Assembly: GCA_025558095.1 (NCBI GenBank)
Contig: JAIVFI010000005.1
Location: forward strand, 496,001 to 560,000
Length of the DNA stretch: 64,000 nt
Direction of reading: 5' to 3'
Source: Hyaloraphidium curvatum
Taxonomy: Eukaryota; Monoblepharomycota; Hyaloraphidiomycetes; Hyaloraphidiales; Hyaloraphidiaceae
The notes under the pieces were generated by a model. The model worked only from the letters and a program-made list of their open reading frames with translations. It was not told where the DNA came from and did no database searches. The position numbers and the translations under genes are program-made. Below are positions 55,201 through 64,000 of this stretch, one piece after another. Positions within the stretch are counted from its first letter, which is position 1. Each line of letters starts with the position of its first letter.

Positions 55201-56630
55201 AACGTGCCCAAGGGGTGCATCTCTGCGGGCCGCATCAAGGACATCCGGCTCGAACACTCCTGCGACGAGACGGCCCGCGTTGCGCGGGCGACGCAGGCGG
55301 CGCCGCGCAACATCCGCTGCCGACACCACCCGGACGGCGCCGCCAAGCTCTCGGCTCACCGCCCGACCAACCGCGGGCATGCGAACCGCGACGAGAAGCT
55401 GCGGAAGGCCGAACGGAACTGGACGCTTTTCCCCAACCCCGACGGCGGGTCCGATGCCGACGGGGACAGGTTCTGGGGTGGTATCGCCGGCTTTGGGCGC
55501 GCCGGCGTCCGCCAGCTTCCGGAGCTCATTCTCGGCGTGCCTGGGGACCTCGATCGCCGGATGTGTGGTTACCAGCACGCTTCTAGGAAACTGGCGTCGC
55601 TGCGCAAGTCGCACACCCTCCCCTCCGGCCTGACAATCGAGGCTTGGGAATCGGCACTGCCTTCGCAGCGGACGACGAGCTGCGAGCAGTTTCGCAAGTA
55701 CGCCCATGCCATCACGAAGGAGCTCTGCTCCGTCGTCAAGTTCTACTGCAATGATGAGATATGGTTTGTTCACGGCCAGCCTGCGTGATTGGGATGCAGC
55801 CTTCCTGACGCCTTCTTTTGCAGCCGCGACCGCGTCCGTACCATCCGGAGGCGTCGGCAGGTGCTCGACTGGATCGCCCGCGACCTGTGTCGCAACCCGT
55901 ACTCGGGCAAGTTCGATTCCCAGACCACCTTCGCCTATGGCGCCGCCCGCTTTGGTCACGCAAGCAAGGGCGGTCCGGCTTCTCGGATTGTGCAGTTCAG
56001 GGCCGCGCTCGCGGCCGTTGGAATCCTCGTTTTGATCAACGAGTACCTGACGAGCCAGATGTGTTCAAAGTGAGTTTTCCCTCGTACTTCGCGCCTGATT
56101 TCGCGGCATTGATCGCCCTCTCGGCAGGTGCCTGACGACCTACGTTGTCCCCATCACCAACCCCGGGTGCCGTGGCGAGATCCGGGGCGCCAAGTACTGC
56201 CCGACCTGTCGCACGTACTGGATGAGGGACGTCAACAGCTGTCGGTCCATCGGGTACCTGTTCTGGTTCGCGATCGCTACCGGTGGCGAGCGCCCCTGGC
56301 CGTTCAAGCCTGACACCAGGAGGCGCAAGCCGTCGAAGCCGGCCGCGAAGTCCGCTGGTACGCTGATTTTGCTCGCTTTGGAGCGTGTGAGCTGATGGCG
56401 TTGCAGGCACCACTCTTCAGACCGGATCCGTTCCCACCGTGCCCAAGCGTCCTGGTGCGGTGGCGCGGGGACGCGGCTCTGCCAAGAAGGTCAGGCTGGA
56501 CGGCCCCGGCCGTGGGTCTTCTTATCTTTCTTCTCTACAAATTGGCGGGTGGTGCGAGCCCTCGCCTGTGCCCGATTGTGGGCTTGATCGAGGTGGAGTC
56601 CGAGAGGACCGCCTTTTTGGTGGCAAGTAG
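48049..56630 (+). CDS. DDE transposase-Fanzor fusion protein (single-gene model)
   Basis: Nine exons join in phase into 2,720 codons: 48049-50523, 50583-51163, 51218-53663, 53701-54184, 54238-54408, 54461-55763, 55824-56069, 56128-56357, 56407-56630. Introns are 59, 54, 37, 53, 52, 60, 58 and 49 nt with GT-AG ends. Residues 1-375 are a transposase with DNA-binding helices. About 400-1020 is unrecognised and ends in a CxxC/C2H2-like cluster (CSLGCLYC, CQIC, HVETQH). About 1060-2640 is a Fanzor with an N-terminal CHLC-H-C finger, helical recognition region, proline-rich insertion and RuvC domain with zinc ribbon. The middle segments have no good internal start: the first ATG after the transposase frame lies at codon about 50 of exon 2, and Fanzor could start alone at ATG 51345 (about 1,658 residues). 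The 37-nt intron is the weakest junction. Two separate genes remain possible. Confidence 0.62.
49201..51163 (+). other. unrecognised linker segment with zinc-finger-like cysteines
   Basis: About 630 codons between the transposase and Fanzor parts, crossing one intron (50524-50582). A serine/glycine-rich start leads to predicted helical sequence (QARELGVAEVDVHKAYDVNQ; DVIGTLTSLPPDQFRGICSA), a proline-rich hinge, another helical block, and a C-terminal cluster CSLGCLYC ... FTCQICRKDG ... YREHVETQH. I do not recognise these domains. The zinc-finger-like part could help the protein bind element ends. Confidence 0.5.
54961..56357 (+). other. Fanzor RuvC nuclease domain with zinc ribbon
   Basis: RuvC-I aspartate in SGGVVFCDPNRWFYMQGG (codon at 55015). 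The interim region CGYQHASRKLASLRK and KYAHAITKELCSVVKFY leads to TTFAYGAARFGHASKGG, which matches the Fanzor block where canonical TnpB has its RuvC-II glutamate. LINEYLTSQMCSKC (glutamate codon at 56041) and KYCPTCRTYWMRDVNSCRSI (aspartate codon at 56228) complete the site. The two CxxC pairs form the zinc ribbon. The segment is spread over three exons, which argues against bacterial contamination. A basic tail (KRPGAVARGRGSAKKVR) could be a nuclear localisation signal. Confidence 0.85.
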
Positions 56631-56645
56631 CATTCCATATGTGTG
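56623..56645 (-). repeat. right terminal inverted repeat (candidate), overlapping the element's stop codon
   Basis: Reverse strand reads CACACAT, six unmatched bases, TGCTACT, one unmatched base, GC. The TAG stop at 56628-56630 lies inside it, and the host phosphomevalonate kinase stop codon is 31 bp beyond its end. Confidence 0.5.
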
Positions 56646-56676
56646 TAGCCAGGTCGACGTCCAACTTGAGACCGGA

Positions 56677-58365
56677 TTACACCTTGTCGAGAACTGCTTT
56701 TAGCCCCTTGACATCTGCTGCGCGCTCGATCCTCGCACCCGCGATGCCAGCCCGGGATAGCAGCCCGCACACGCCCCCCCTCTTCTCCCACGCCTTCTGC
56801 ACCTCGCGCGCGACCTCTTCGCCAACCACGATGGCGTAAATCGCGTCCATACCACCTGCTCCGGGCACGGCAGCGACCAATACTCCGGGGCATGCCATGG
56901 TCTCGTCCAGCAACGAAGTCTGCTCCGGAGGCTCGATCGGCACCGCGGCCAGGTCCGACATCAATCTGAGGTTGGATCGGAGACCCAAACAAGTCTCATG
57001 CAGAGCTCGGAGGGCGGCAGTGGTTTCCGACGTCGACTTCATATCCTTGGCAGGTTGCGCCGAAGCACGGGCAAGGTCCGCCGCGTAACCATCCGGATCG
57101 GCACTGGCAAGCTCCTCCAAGCGCCGGAACAGAGCAAACAGCTTCATGTTCGCGCGATCAATGTCGGTCCACAGCACCCCGGCCTGATCCGGGTTGTCGG
57201 CCCGCCATTTGAGCACCTTGCTCACCATTCCCGGAGTCTCTGACCCAGCGGATATGTCCGCAAGCATGAGCACCAACCCACGTGGCAGACTGACTGCTGT
57301 ATGGCTGTAGTTCCAGGGGTCCGCGCCCGGTTTCGGCGCCAGCAGTTCCGCCAAGTCATTCAGCGTCAGCTTGGAAGCTTCATGGAGCTGAAGCAGGGAC
57401 ACTGAACTTAGCTTAAGCAAAAAGTTGAACATCGCCTATGCTCACCTTGATTGCGCGGGCGACAATTTCCGGGTCGAATCGACGGTACACGCCGGAACCA
57501 AACACGGCGCTCGCGACGTCGAACCCGCTGCCGACCTTGCCTTGCGCCAGACAGTGGGCAAGCTGCGCCGTAGCGTGCCCAATCTGCCTCCCGCGCCGCG
57601 CGAGGTCGGCGTCCTCGGAGGAGAGGGAGATCACTCCAAAGAACGAAAGGATCGTGAACACGAGGGACGTGACCAAAGCCGCAGACGACCCCAGGCCAGT
57701 CTTCCGTACGCCGCTCAACGGACCAAGCGGCATAAAAGGTTCCAGCTGCCCAAGTCCTTCCGCGGTCCGCGGCAGACCGCGCGCCTCAAGGTTGGAAGCC
57801 TGGGAGTAGAAGTCGTTGTCACCAAGCACGGCGACGGTCAAGCCCGCGGCAAGCTTCTCTTTGAAGATATGCGGCTCCGTGGTGAGGGCCAAAGACAACG
57901 AAAAGAGCAAGGCATTGGCAAGGTACGGGTTGCTGCCCGACCGCGCTTCCAAGCCTACGAGCGCCCCAGCGCCCTTGTCCACCACATCGTAGGCCCATTG
58001 CACCCCGTCAAATTGAGGGGAGACCACCGTAACCCGTCCAAGCAGGTTATGGGGTCGCTCCGAGAGGCCATCTGCGGTTGCATGGCCGGCGGTCCTCGCG
58101 CACGAGAAGAAGCGCGAATCCGTTGCGACCGACGTTCCCTCGTACGCCCTATCGAGAACAAGGTAGCCGCCGGTGATGAGCACTTTGCCGGGAGCCGAAA
58201 CGATTCTGTTGGGAGAATGGGCGCGGCGGCATCCGGAAAAGAGCGAGGCCGGCGTCCGCAGATTGGCGACGGCATCGCGACGGAAGGTCCGGGATCAGGA
58301 AACGCTGCAACTGAATGCCCGTTGGCCAATACTCACGTCCATTCCGCATTGCTTGCGGAGGGCAT
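56677..58365 (-). CDS. ERG8: Phosphomevalonate kinase
   Basis: Phosphorylates mevalonate-5-phosphate to the diphosphate in the mevalonate (sterol) pathway, in the cytosol. Three exons (58365-58337, 58205-57446, 57387-56677) give about 499 residues. The first exon supplies MPSASNAEW and splices to TIVSAPGKVLITGGYLVLDR, the start typical of the family. The GHMP ATP-binding motif is PLSGVRKTGLGSSAA, followed by LAQGKVGSGFDVASAVFGSG and SLPRGLVLMLADISAGSETP with GMVSKVLKW. The end VKGLKAVLDKV is complete even though the transposon stops 31 bp beyond its stop codon. The first intron (131 nt) is unusually long for this window. Confidence 0.92.
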
Positions 58366-58497
58366 GGCGAGCTGGCGCCGACGAGAAGTGTTTGGGCTCG
58401 GATCAGAGCTGGACGCATGGGCTGACCGTTCTTCCCCGTCTCCTGGCGAGGATTCCATTGTATCTGGCCTTTTGAGGAAGGGTAAAGTCATTACAAA

Positions 58498-59874
58498 CTA
58501 CTTTTCCTTCAGCCCGCCTTCGGGCATTTTCTGCATGGAGGCGTCGATCAGCTTTGTCCACAGAAAAGCAGCACTCTCGAACTCACCAGGACGATCTTGC
58601 CGATCACGCCCATCGACTTGATCTTGTCCTGAGCGAGGCGCACGTTCTCGAGTGTGAAGGTCATGCGCTCCGTCGCCGTGGTCTTGAGCACGCCCTCATC
58701 AACGTACTTGCTGACCGCCTGGAGGATCTCTCCTTGCGTGGCGATCTTGTCCTCAACGGCGAACATGCTTTTGGCGTACATAATCTGCCGGTTGCCGCGG
58801 TTAGGATGTGGCGTCCCACGGATTCTGCGTTACAACCTCGAGGGAGAGGCCCTAAAAGTACAGCGTCCACGGTCAGCGCCAGACCGGTCAAGCATGACGA
58901 TTCCACCCACCACAGACTTGAAGAACAGCGTCATCATCGTGGATGCCGACATCGCGAACCAGGGTAGGATGAAGTTCATTTTGCCCAGCGGGGCAATGAC
59001 CTGGGCGAGCTCGTTTATGAGTTCTGGATCCCAGCAGACGCATGCAAGACTGACCTGGGCGAGCTCGTCCATGAACAGATCCGGATCGTAGCACACGAAC
59101 GCGTAGTCGATCGTCTTGAGACCGATGGCCTCGAGCTGGGGCTTGAGCGGCTCCTTGTGGTTGATCACGTCTGTGGCGCCACATTGCTTGCACCACTCGC
59201 TAGACTCGGGCCGCGAGGCGGTGGCGACGACGCGCTCCAGCTTGAGCACGTTCCGGGCCAGCTGGATGGCAATGCTGCCGACACCGCCGGCACCGTTGAT
59301 GATGAGGAGCGACCTCGGGTTGGGCACAGAGCTGACGGGGATCCCCATGTGCTCGACGAGGCCTGAACAAGGCAAGTGAGTTTCATCGCCACGAGCACCT
59401 GCAGGTGAGAACTCACCCTCCCACGACGTGATCGCGCACAGCGGCAGCGCAGCGGCGTCCTCGAAGGACAGCGACTTGGGCTTAAATCCAACGATGCGGT
59501 AATCGACTAGCTCCAGCTCGGCATTGCAACCGGGCCTCGTACGATCACCTGAGGCAAGACATCAGACGTTGTGTCGCCTCGCAGCCATCTGGGGGACAAT
59601 ATGCACCTGCCCAGAAGACTTCGTCACCCACAGCGAAACCGCTGACTTCGCTGCCGACTTCCTCGACGATTCCCGCGGCATCCCAACCAACGACGAGGGG
59701 CGCATCGCCTCCCTGGAATCCCTCGCGGTGCTTGTAGTCGGTTGGATTCGAACTTGTCGAGAGAATCTTGATCAGGAGGTCCTTCGGGCCGGGCTTCGGC
59801 CTCGGGAGCTCCACGATCTTGAGCACGGACGCGTCTCCGGCCGTGGTCTGGCCAATCGCCTTGTAGGTTGCCAT
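58498..59874 (-). CDS. Zinc-type alcohol dehydrogenase-like oxidoreductase
   Basis: Medium-chain dehydrogenase/reductase of the zinc-binding-ADH-like group, expected to use NADPH on enones or quinones. Six exons give about 342 residues: 59874-59607, 59548-59417, 59362-59055, 59000-58911, 58784-58587, 58530-58498. The N-terminus has MATYKAIGQTTAGDASVLKI, SSNPTDYKHREGF and PLVVGWDAAGIVEEVGSEVS. The Rossmann fold has SLLIINGAGGVGSIAIQLAR (GAGGVGS), WCKQCGATDVINH and YAFVCYDPDLFMDELAQV. The C-terminal half has SMFAVEDKIATQGEILQAVS and NVRLAQDKIKSMGVIGKIVL. The fourth intron (58785-58910) is longer than usual and may hide a small exon. The final splice is one of two options. Confidence 0.78.
58997..59014 (-). 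repeat. 18-bp direct repeat spanning an intron 3' end
   Basis: Sequence tgacctgggcgagctcgt on the plus strand. The identical 18 bases occur 54 bp away at 59051-59068. The intron between is also 54 nt, so each splice site sits inside one copy. Confidence 0.85.
59051..59068 (-). repeat. 18-bp direct repeat spanning the matching intron 5' end
   Basis: Second exact copy. On the coding strand both copies contain CCCAGGTCA, giving the exon/donor junction here and the acceptor/exon junction at the other copy. Confidence 0.85.
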
Positions 59875-60028
59875 CGTGGTCCAAATGATGGGACTTTCTG
59901 GTTGTTCGAGAGCTAATGGCGGGTGAAGAGTGGAGCCGCTGTGGCGAAGTGTGGTGTGTTTGGGTCGGGAGCGTCTCCCGAGGCGCTTTCCTCCTCCTCG
60001 CGCTCGAATTCGAGAACGCCCCTCCTCC

Positions 60029-61207
60029 ATGCCCCAGCAACAGGCCCGTGATGCTGCACGCAGCGCACTGCCGCGCGACGGGCGCAGGGAGCCGTCCGCC
60101 GATGTCCCGGCGGGCGCCTCGCTGCCCGCCCTGGAAACCCTCCCGCGCAAACACCGCGCGGTCGCCGCATCCCTCCGCGGCGTCCCGGCCGACCAGCAGG
60201 AGGACGCGTTGCTCCAGGCTGTCCTCGTCGGCATGCGCGTGATCAACGCAGGGGGCCTTGGGGCCAATGAAGTGAACGACGCGGACCGGACCCAATGGGT
60301 GCACCCCACGGACATCCCCGGTGCTTCCGGCGAAGGACACGAGGCCGTGGCGGAGGAGGAAGTCGAAGAAGAAGAGGACGAAGCGCTCACCGTCGACGAG
60401 CTGTCGGCGCCGGAGCCGGAACAGCGTCCGAATCCCGTGCTCTACCCGGAGTGGTGGGGTCACGAGGAGCACAGCCCGGGCAGGCAGCCTATCAGGGAAC
60501 CTCTGCGACCCGCCAACTTGAATGGCATGCGCGGGGCGGCGCCCGGTAACGTGAGGACACATACCCAGACAAAGACGACCGGACCGAAGACCCTGAGGCA
60601 GGGTGAGTTCCAGTTCAGGCTTGAATGATTCTGCTCCAACTAACGTGCGTGTGCAGGACCAATGCAATCGTCCCAAACGCGGACCACTACGACGACGGTC
60701 ACGACGGTCGTCGTCGAACCGGGACCGGCACGCCAGCCCGCGGCGGGACGCACTGCGTCCGCCAAACGAGCCTCGGCAAACGGCACTCCAACAACTGCCG
60801 AGGCATCGAACGGGCCGAAAGCAAAGACTCCCGTGCCCGCTGCCGCTTCCTGGGAGATTCCCCTGCGCACTCGCGGGCCGACGCCGAACGCCGCGCCTCA
60901 GCAAAGGCCTACACGGAACCAGAGCACGACGCCGCAACCTCGGGCCCGGCCGGCGTCTGCTCAGCGACAACCTGCCTCGGTGGGCGCTTCCCCCGCGGAT
61001 TCTGCTGCCTTCTCGAGCCCGGAGGCCAACTCTGCGGACAATTCGCCGCGTTCGGCCTTGATGCCCCTGGTCAGAAGCTTTCTGAGCGATCCCATCATCG
61101 AGTGCCTCGATCTCAGCGTGCTGGAGGTGCGCGACGAGGAGGACGAGGAGCCGGAAAGCGGTCGGACGTGGAACGACGCGCGGGGCGGAATGCTCGCCGA
61201 GCAATAG
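60029..61207 (+). CDS. Low-complexity acidic protein, unidentified
   Basis: Two exons (60029-60602, 60657-61207) give about 374 residues. The first third has predicted helix (RKHRAVAASLRGVPADQQED, ALLQAVLVGMRVIN), then a glutamate block (EEEVEEEEDEALTVDE). The middle is threonine-, alanine- and proline-rich (TRTTTTTVTTVVVEP). The end has ALMPLVRSFLSDPIIECLDL followed by an acidic tail. No known domain is recognised. It is divergent from the oxidoreductase gene with 154 bp between starts, and it ends 32 bp from the convergent channel gene stop. Confidence 0.55.
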
Positions 61208-61239
61208 CTTTCATTTGTGTTGCTCCTACAGGCAACTCG

Positions 61240-64000
61240 TCACGCCACACGCGGTGCCGTCCTCGTCTTGGTTCCAGATCCCCTCGACTTGTTCATGTAG
61301 TACTCGCTCAGCCCGCCGACCTCCACCACCTTCATCTTCCCAGCCTTGATGTCACAGATGGCCAGCTTCTCCCTCAGTACGTCCAGGAAAGCGGACGTGC
61401 GCCTCCACCGCTGCACACCGCTCTGGAAGTTATGTCTGTGCGTGAGGAACAGCTGCAGCGTCGCAGTTCGCTTCTCGAAGGACATGGTCTCGAAGTAGAC
61501 CTCGACGTTGGCCAGAAAGTCCCGGTAGAGCCGCTCCTTGATGGCCGTGTTGAGCTCCGTCTGGAGCTTCGTTAGCTTCTCGCCCGTCGTCGTGATGTCC
61601 ACCCGCATCCGTATCGTCTCGACCTGGTAGCCCGAGCGCTTGATGTTGTAGATGAACAGGGGGGAAAGCACAGGATTGGCAATGTAGACTTCTCGCCCGT
61701 CCGTGTGGGTCAGGCACGTGGACATGAGCGACATCTCCTTGACAAAATAGCTCGTGTTGCCAAACGTCACCCGATCACCGATGTCGAACGGGTGGGTGAT
61801 GAAGAGGAAAATGATGCTCTCAATCAGGTTCTTGATCGGAGTCTGATGGTCGATGGGCGACGCGTCAACGAGCGAACGATCGGGTTGGCAAGGCATTGCT
61901 CACCTGGAAGGCAAACATGGCCCCGGCCCAGAAAGATGCCATTGCGGCGATCCACACCGAGACGTCCACTGAGAATGGAATTCAGCATCCTCCTCGACTG
62001 GCATTGCCAAGCTTCCACTCACGCCAAACGCTCAAGTAGAACAGCACGCTGACGAACAGAAGAATTGTGTTGACCAGAGCGTCCAGCTTTTGGAGAGCCT
62101 GCCAGGCATTCTGGAGGCTCTTGTCCAGAGCGACCTTGTCCTGGTAGATCTCAACCACGGCGTCTTTCATCTCCTGGCGGCTCACGAGGGAATCTCCATT
62201 GAGATCAAAGAGCGCAAACGCTTTTTCGGTCAAGCGTGGATCGCCGAAGAAGGTGGAAAAGGAGGAAAAGGGAAGCTGGTAGGTGGGATCCAACCACGAC
62301 AGAGTTCGCTGCTGCGGCAAGGTTGACGTTGCGTCGGTAAAGGGGCTTGCCAGCGGCGGCTTTCCATTGCCGTCCGGCACGTTCCCTCCGTCCGCAGGCG
62401 GAGCAGTTGCGGCCCCAGAAGAGTTCGCAGCGCCGGAATTGCTAGCCAAATGCGCCAAGCTGACGAACAGGTCGCGAGCCAACGTCTTTGCGTCCGTCAG
62501 GGTAGAGAACTTGAACTCGTCCGTCTTCAATACGCGAAGCAGCTCTTCCTCCACGGTATGATGGGCAGTAAAATGGTGGGTCACGTTCTTCAAGGTCGCC
62601 CAGTGCTTGAGCCCAGGGGAGCCACTGTTGGCTTCCCGATCGATGCCCGTTGCAGCCGCACCCGTCGTCTTGGTGACCTGAGGATGCGGCGCGGGGGCGT
62701 GCACCTCGTGCGATTCGGGTGATGGTTCCGCGGAATGGTCCGGCTCCGCATTCCCCGGCGTGGGAACCTCCCCAGGATCTCGCGGATCAGTGACGCTTGC
62801 GCTCGCCAGCGCCCGACACTGAATGACGGCCTTGTACAGCCGCTCCAAAACAAACTCCTCGAAGCGCGACTTCTCGCGCCGCTCCTGGTAGATGCGGCGC
62901 TGGAAGGAGCGCGCAAAGCGAGACATGGAAAAGCGCGACATGAGCCAGATCCAGCAAACGACCGTGGCCACGAAGAGGAAGCTGTCCACCGTGCTGGTGA
63001 TGCCGGTGGGATTCGTGAATGCGGACCGGAACACAACAAGCGAAACGGTCGTCGAGGTCGTCAGGATTGCGAACTTCTTCGTGACGCGGATAAACTGGTT
63101 GACTGAGCATGAGGCATGGTTAGCGCGTTGCCAGAAAGGGATCGCAACCTACCGTTGTCATGCCAGGTCTCGCTCACGTAGCCGAAGATCGCGTACTGAA
63201 TCGTCAACGAAAGATAGGGAATCAAGGGAACGGTGTACCACGACAGCCAAAAGACGTCCCAGGAAATGACGCTCCATATCGACCACATGACAACGGGGTA
63301 CCCGTTGATGGCAAAGAGCGGGACCCCGTCCACGGTGGTCTTTGCGCGGAAGTTCGTCCACCACGCGAGAGGGTTCTCCACGAAGAGGATCAAATCGATG
63401 ATGCCCGGAATCATGAGAACGATCGTCCCTGCGATCGCCATGAACAAAGCTGCGTCCCCCGGAGTTTTGTTGCGCACAAAGTCAATGATCTTGGTCAGGC
63501 GCGTCTCGCGCTTCGACCAGTCCACTTCCTTGCGGTCATCGACCTCCTCGTCGATCCAAGTGAAGGTGTCCTCGGGCGGCGCGACGCCCGGCGCATTCAG
63601 GGCCGCGCTGGGGTCCTTCTGGTGCGCATCGAGGTTCTTGAGCGTCGGCACCCGCTGCGGTGGTGCCACTTTGAGAGCAGAGTTCGGCACGGGTTCGAGC
63701 GGTTGAAGAATTTCATCGTGAAGGCGCTGCTCCTCGCGGTTCGTCACGGCCGTCGAGTCCGAGAGAGCAGAGGCAGGCCGCGGCGGGACCCCGAGTCCGG
63801 TGGTCGCCGACGGCGCAATGTGGACGGCCAAAGGATCGTTCTGTACAGCTGATTCGGAGGCCCACGGCTCAAATGTTGCCCCGGAGGCAGCCGTCAACTG
63901 TATAGGCGACACGTTCGGGATCTCCGGCAGCACGGGTACTGTCCGAGAGCCCTCATCCTCGTGCGATGGCTCCAAAGGAAACCCGTCCTCGTCGATTCGC
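61240..64000 (-). CDS. EF-hand MscS-type mechanosensitive channel (5' end beyond window)
   Basis: Fungal Msy1/Msy2-like channel of the ER or plasma membrane that responds to hypo-osmotic stress. Visible exons: 64000-63153 (continuing past the edge), 63102-62023, 61968-61904, 61842-61240. They give more than 860 residues. After a disordered N-terminus come hydrophobic segments (DAALFMAIAGTIVLMIPGII, VFWLSWYTVPLIPYLSLTIQ, TVDSFLFVATVVCWIWLM). A canonical EF-hand follows (FALFDLNGDSLVSRQEM). The MscS pore region reads VSVWIAAMASFWAGAMFAFQ and IKNLIESIIFLFITHPFDIG, with DRVTFGNTSYFVKEMSLMST as the beta domain. The GTGAGT donor at 62022 gives a normal 54-nt intron; a shorter alternative would be only 30 nt. 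Confidence 0.87.

Larger units (their letters stand above)
47995..56645 (+). mobile_element. DNA transposon with DDE transposase and Fanzor nuclease
   Basis: An 8.65-kb element wedged into the short gap between two host genes, whose coding regions both remain intact. It is bounded by an imperfect 23-bp inverted repeat (47995-48017 and 56623-56645). One strand carries all coding sequence: an IS630/Tc1/mariner-like transposase first, then a zinc-finger segment, then a Fanzor (eukaryotic TnpB-like) nuclease. Fanzor proteins are known to ride in diverse eukaryotic transposons. I could not find a TA target duplication: the left flank reads TCG and the right TAG. The ends are therefore provisional. 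Confidence 0.7.

Noticed and set aside
53764-56630. The nuclease as a bacterial TnpB or contamination
   Set aside because: The RuvC region is split by several GT-AG introns of the same length as those in neighbouring host genes, and host genes flank it directly.
61969-61998. A 30-nt intron in the channel gene
   Set aside because: It is below the range seen elsewhere, and a GTGAGT donor at 62022 gives a 54-nt intron with a better protein.

Overview
The window is nuclear DNA from a GC-rich, gene-dense eukaryote, almost certainly a fungus and probably an early-diverging, chytrid-like one. The fungal evidence is a Gal4-type Zn2Cys6 activator, a four-RRM Mr/Nrd1-type protein, an EF-hand MscS channel of the fungal Msy type and a fungal-style phosphomevalonate kinase. 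TRMT2A-like, SMYD-like, TMEM185-like and PIG3-like genes point away from Ascomycota. No tRNA, rRNA or CRISPR array was noticed. I rebuilt gene models by hand from splice signals, reading frame and family conservation. Nearly all introns are about 45-66 nt with GT-AG ends, and intergenic gaps are often under 150 bp.

Layout, left to right. 0-5 kb: a gene tail, LSM14/Scd6, UFD1 and NAC-alpha. 5-13.8 kb: a J-domain/TMEM185 fusion, BOP1/Erb1, a lambda-like DNA polymerase X and a GT14 glycosyltransferase. 13.8-19.4 kb: TRMT2A-like tRNA methyltransferase and two CCCH zinc-finger proteins. 19.5-27.4 kb: a TPR protein, a small membrane protein, an ArsB/SLC13-type permease, a small mitochondrial protein, an apyrase and AAR2. 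27.5-37.4 kb: the Zn2Cys6 regulator, a Rieske-type oxygenase that has lost its Rieske ligands, two alpha/beta hydrolases and an S9 peptidase. 37.7-47.9 kb: an RRM protein, a CaM kinase, a quinone oxidoreductase, an Fpg DNA glycosylase, a SET/MYND protein, an Imp2-like peptidase and a Sel1-repeat mitochondrial protein. 56.7-64 kb: phosphomevalonate kinase, a zinc-type oxidoreductase, a low-complexity protein and the MscS channel, which runs off the right edge.

The notable object lies at about 47,995-56,645, squeezed between the Sel1-repeat gene and the phosphomevalonate kinase gene. It is an apparent DNA transposon. It encodes an IS630/Tc1/mariner-type DDE transposase and, in the same orientation, a Fanzor-type (eukaryotic TnpB-like) RNA-guided nuclease with RuvC residues and zinc ribbon intact. 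Every junction between the long open frames can be spliced in phase, so the whole element can be read as one gene of nine exons and about 2,719 codons: a DDE transposase-Fanzor fusion. A 23-bp imperfect inverted repeat is found at the two expected ends, and the right copy overlaps the stop codon of the gene.

The host genes are ordinary housekeeping functions (mRNA decay, protein quality control, ribosome and spliceosome assembly, DNA repair, mevalonate pathway) with no operon logic.
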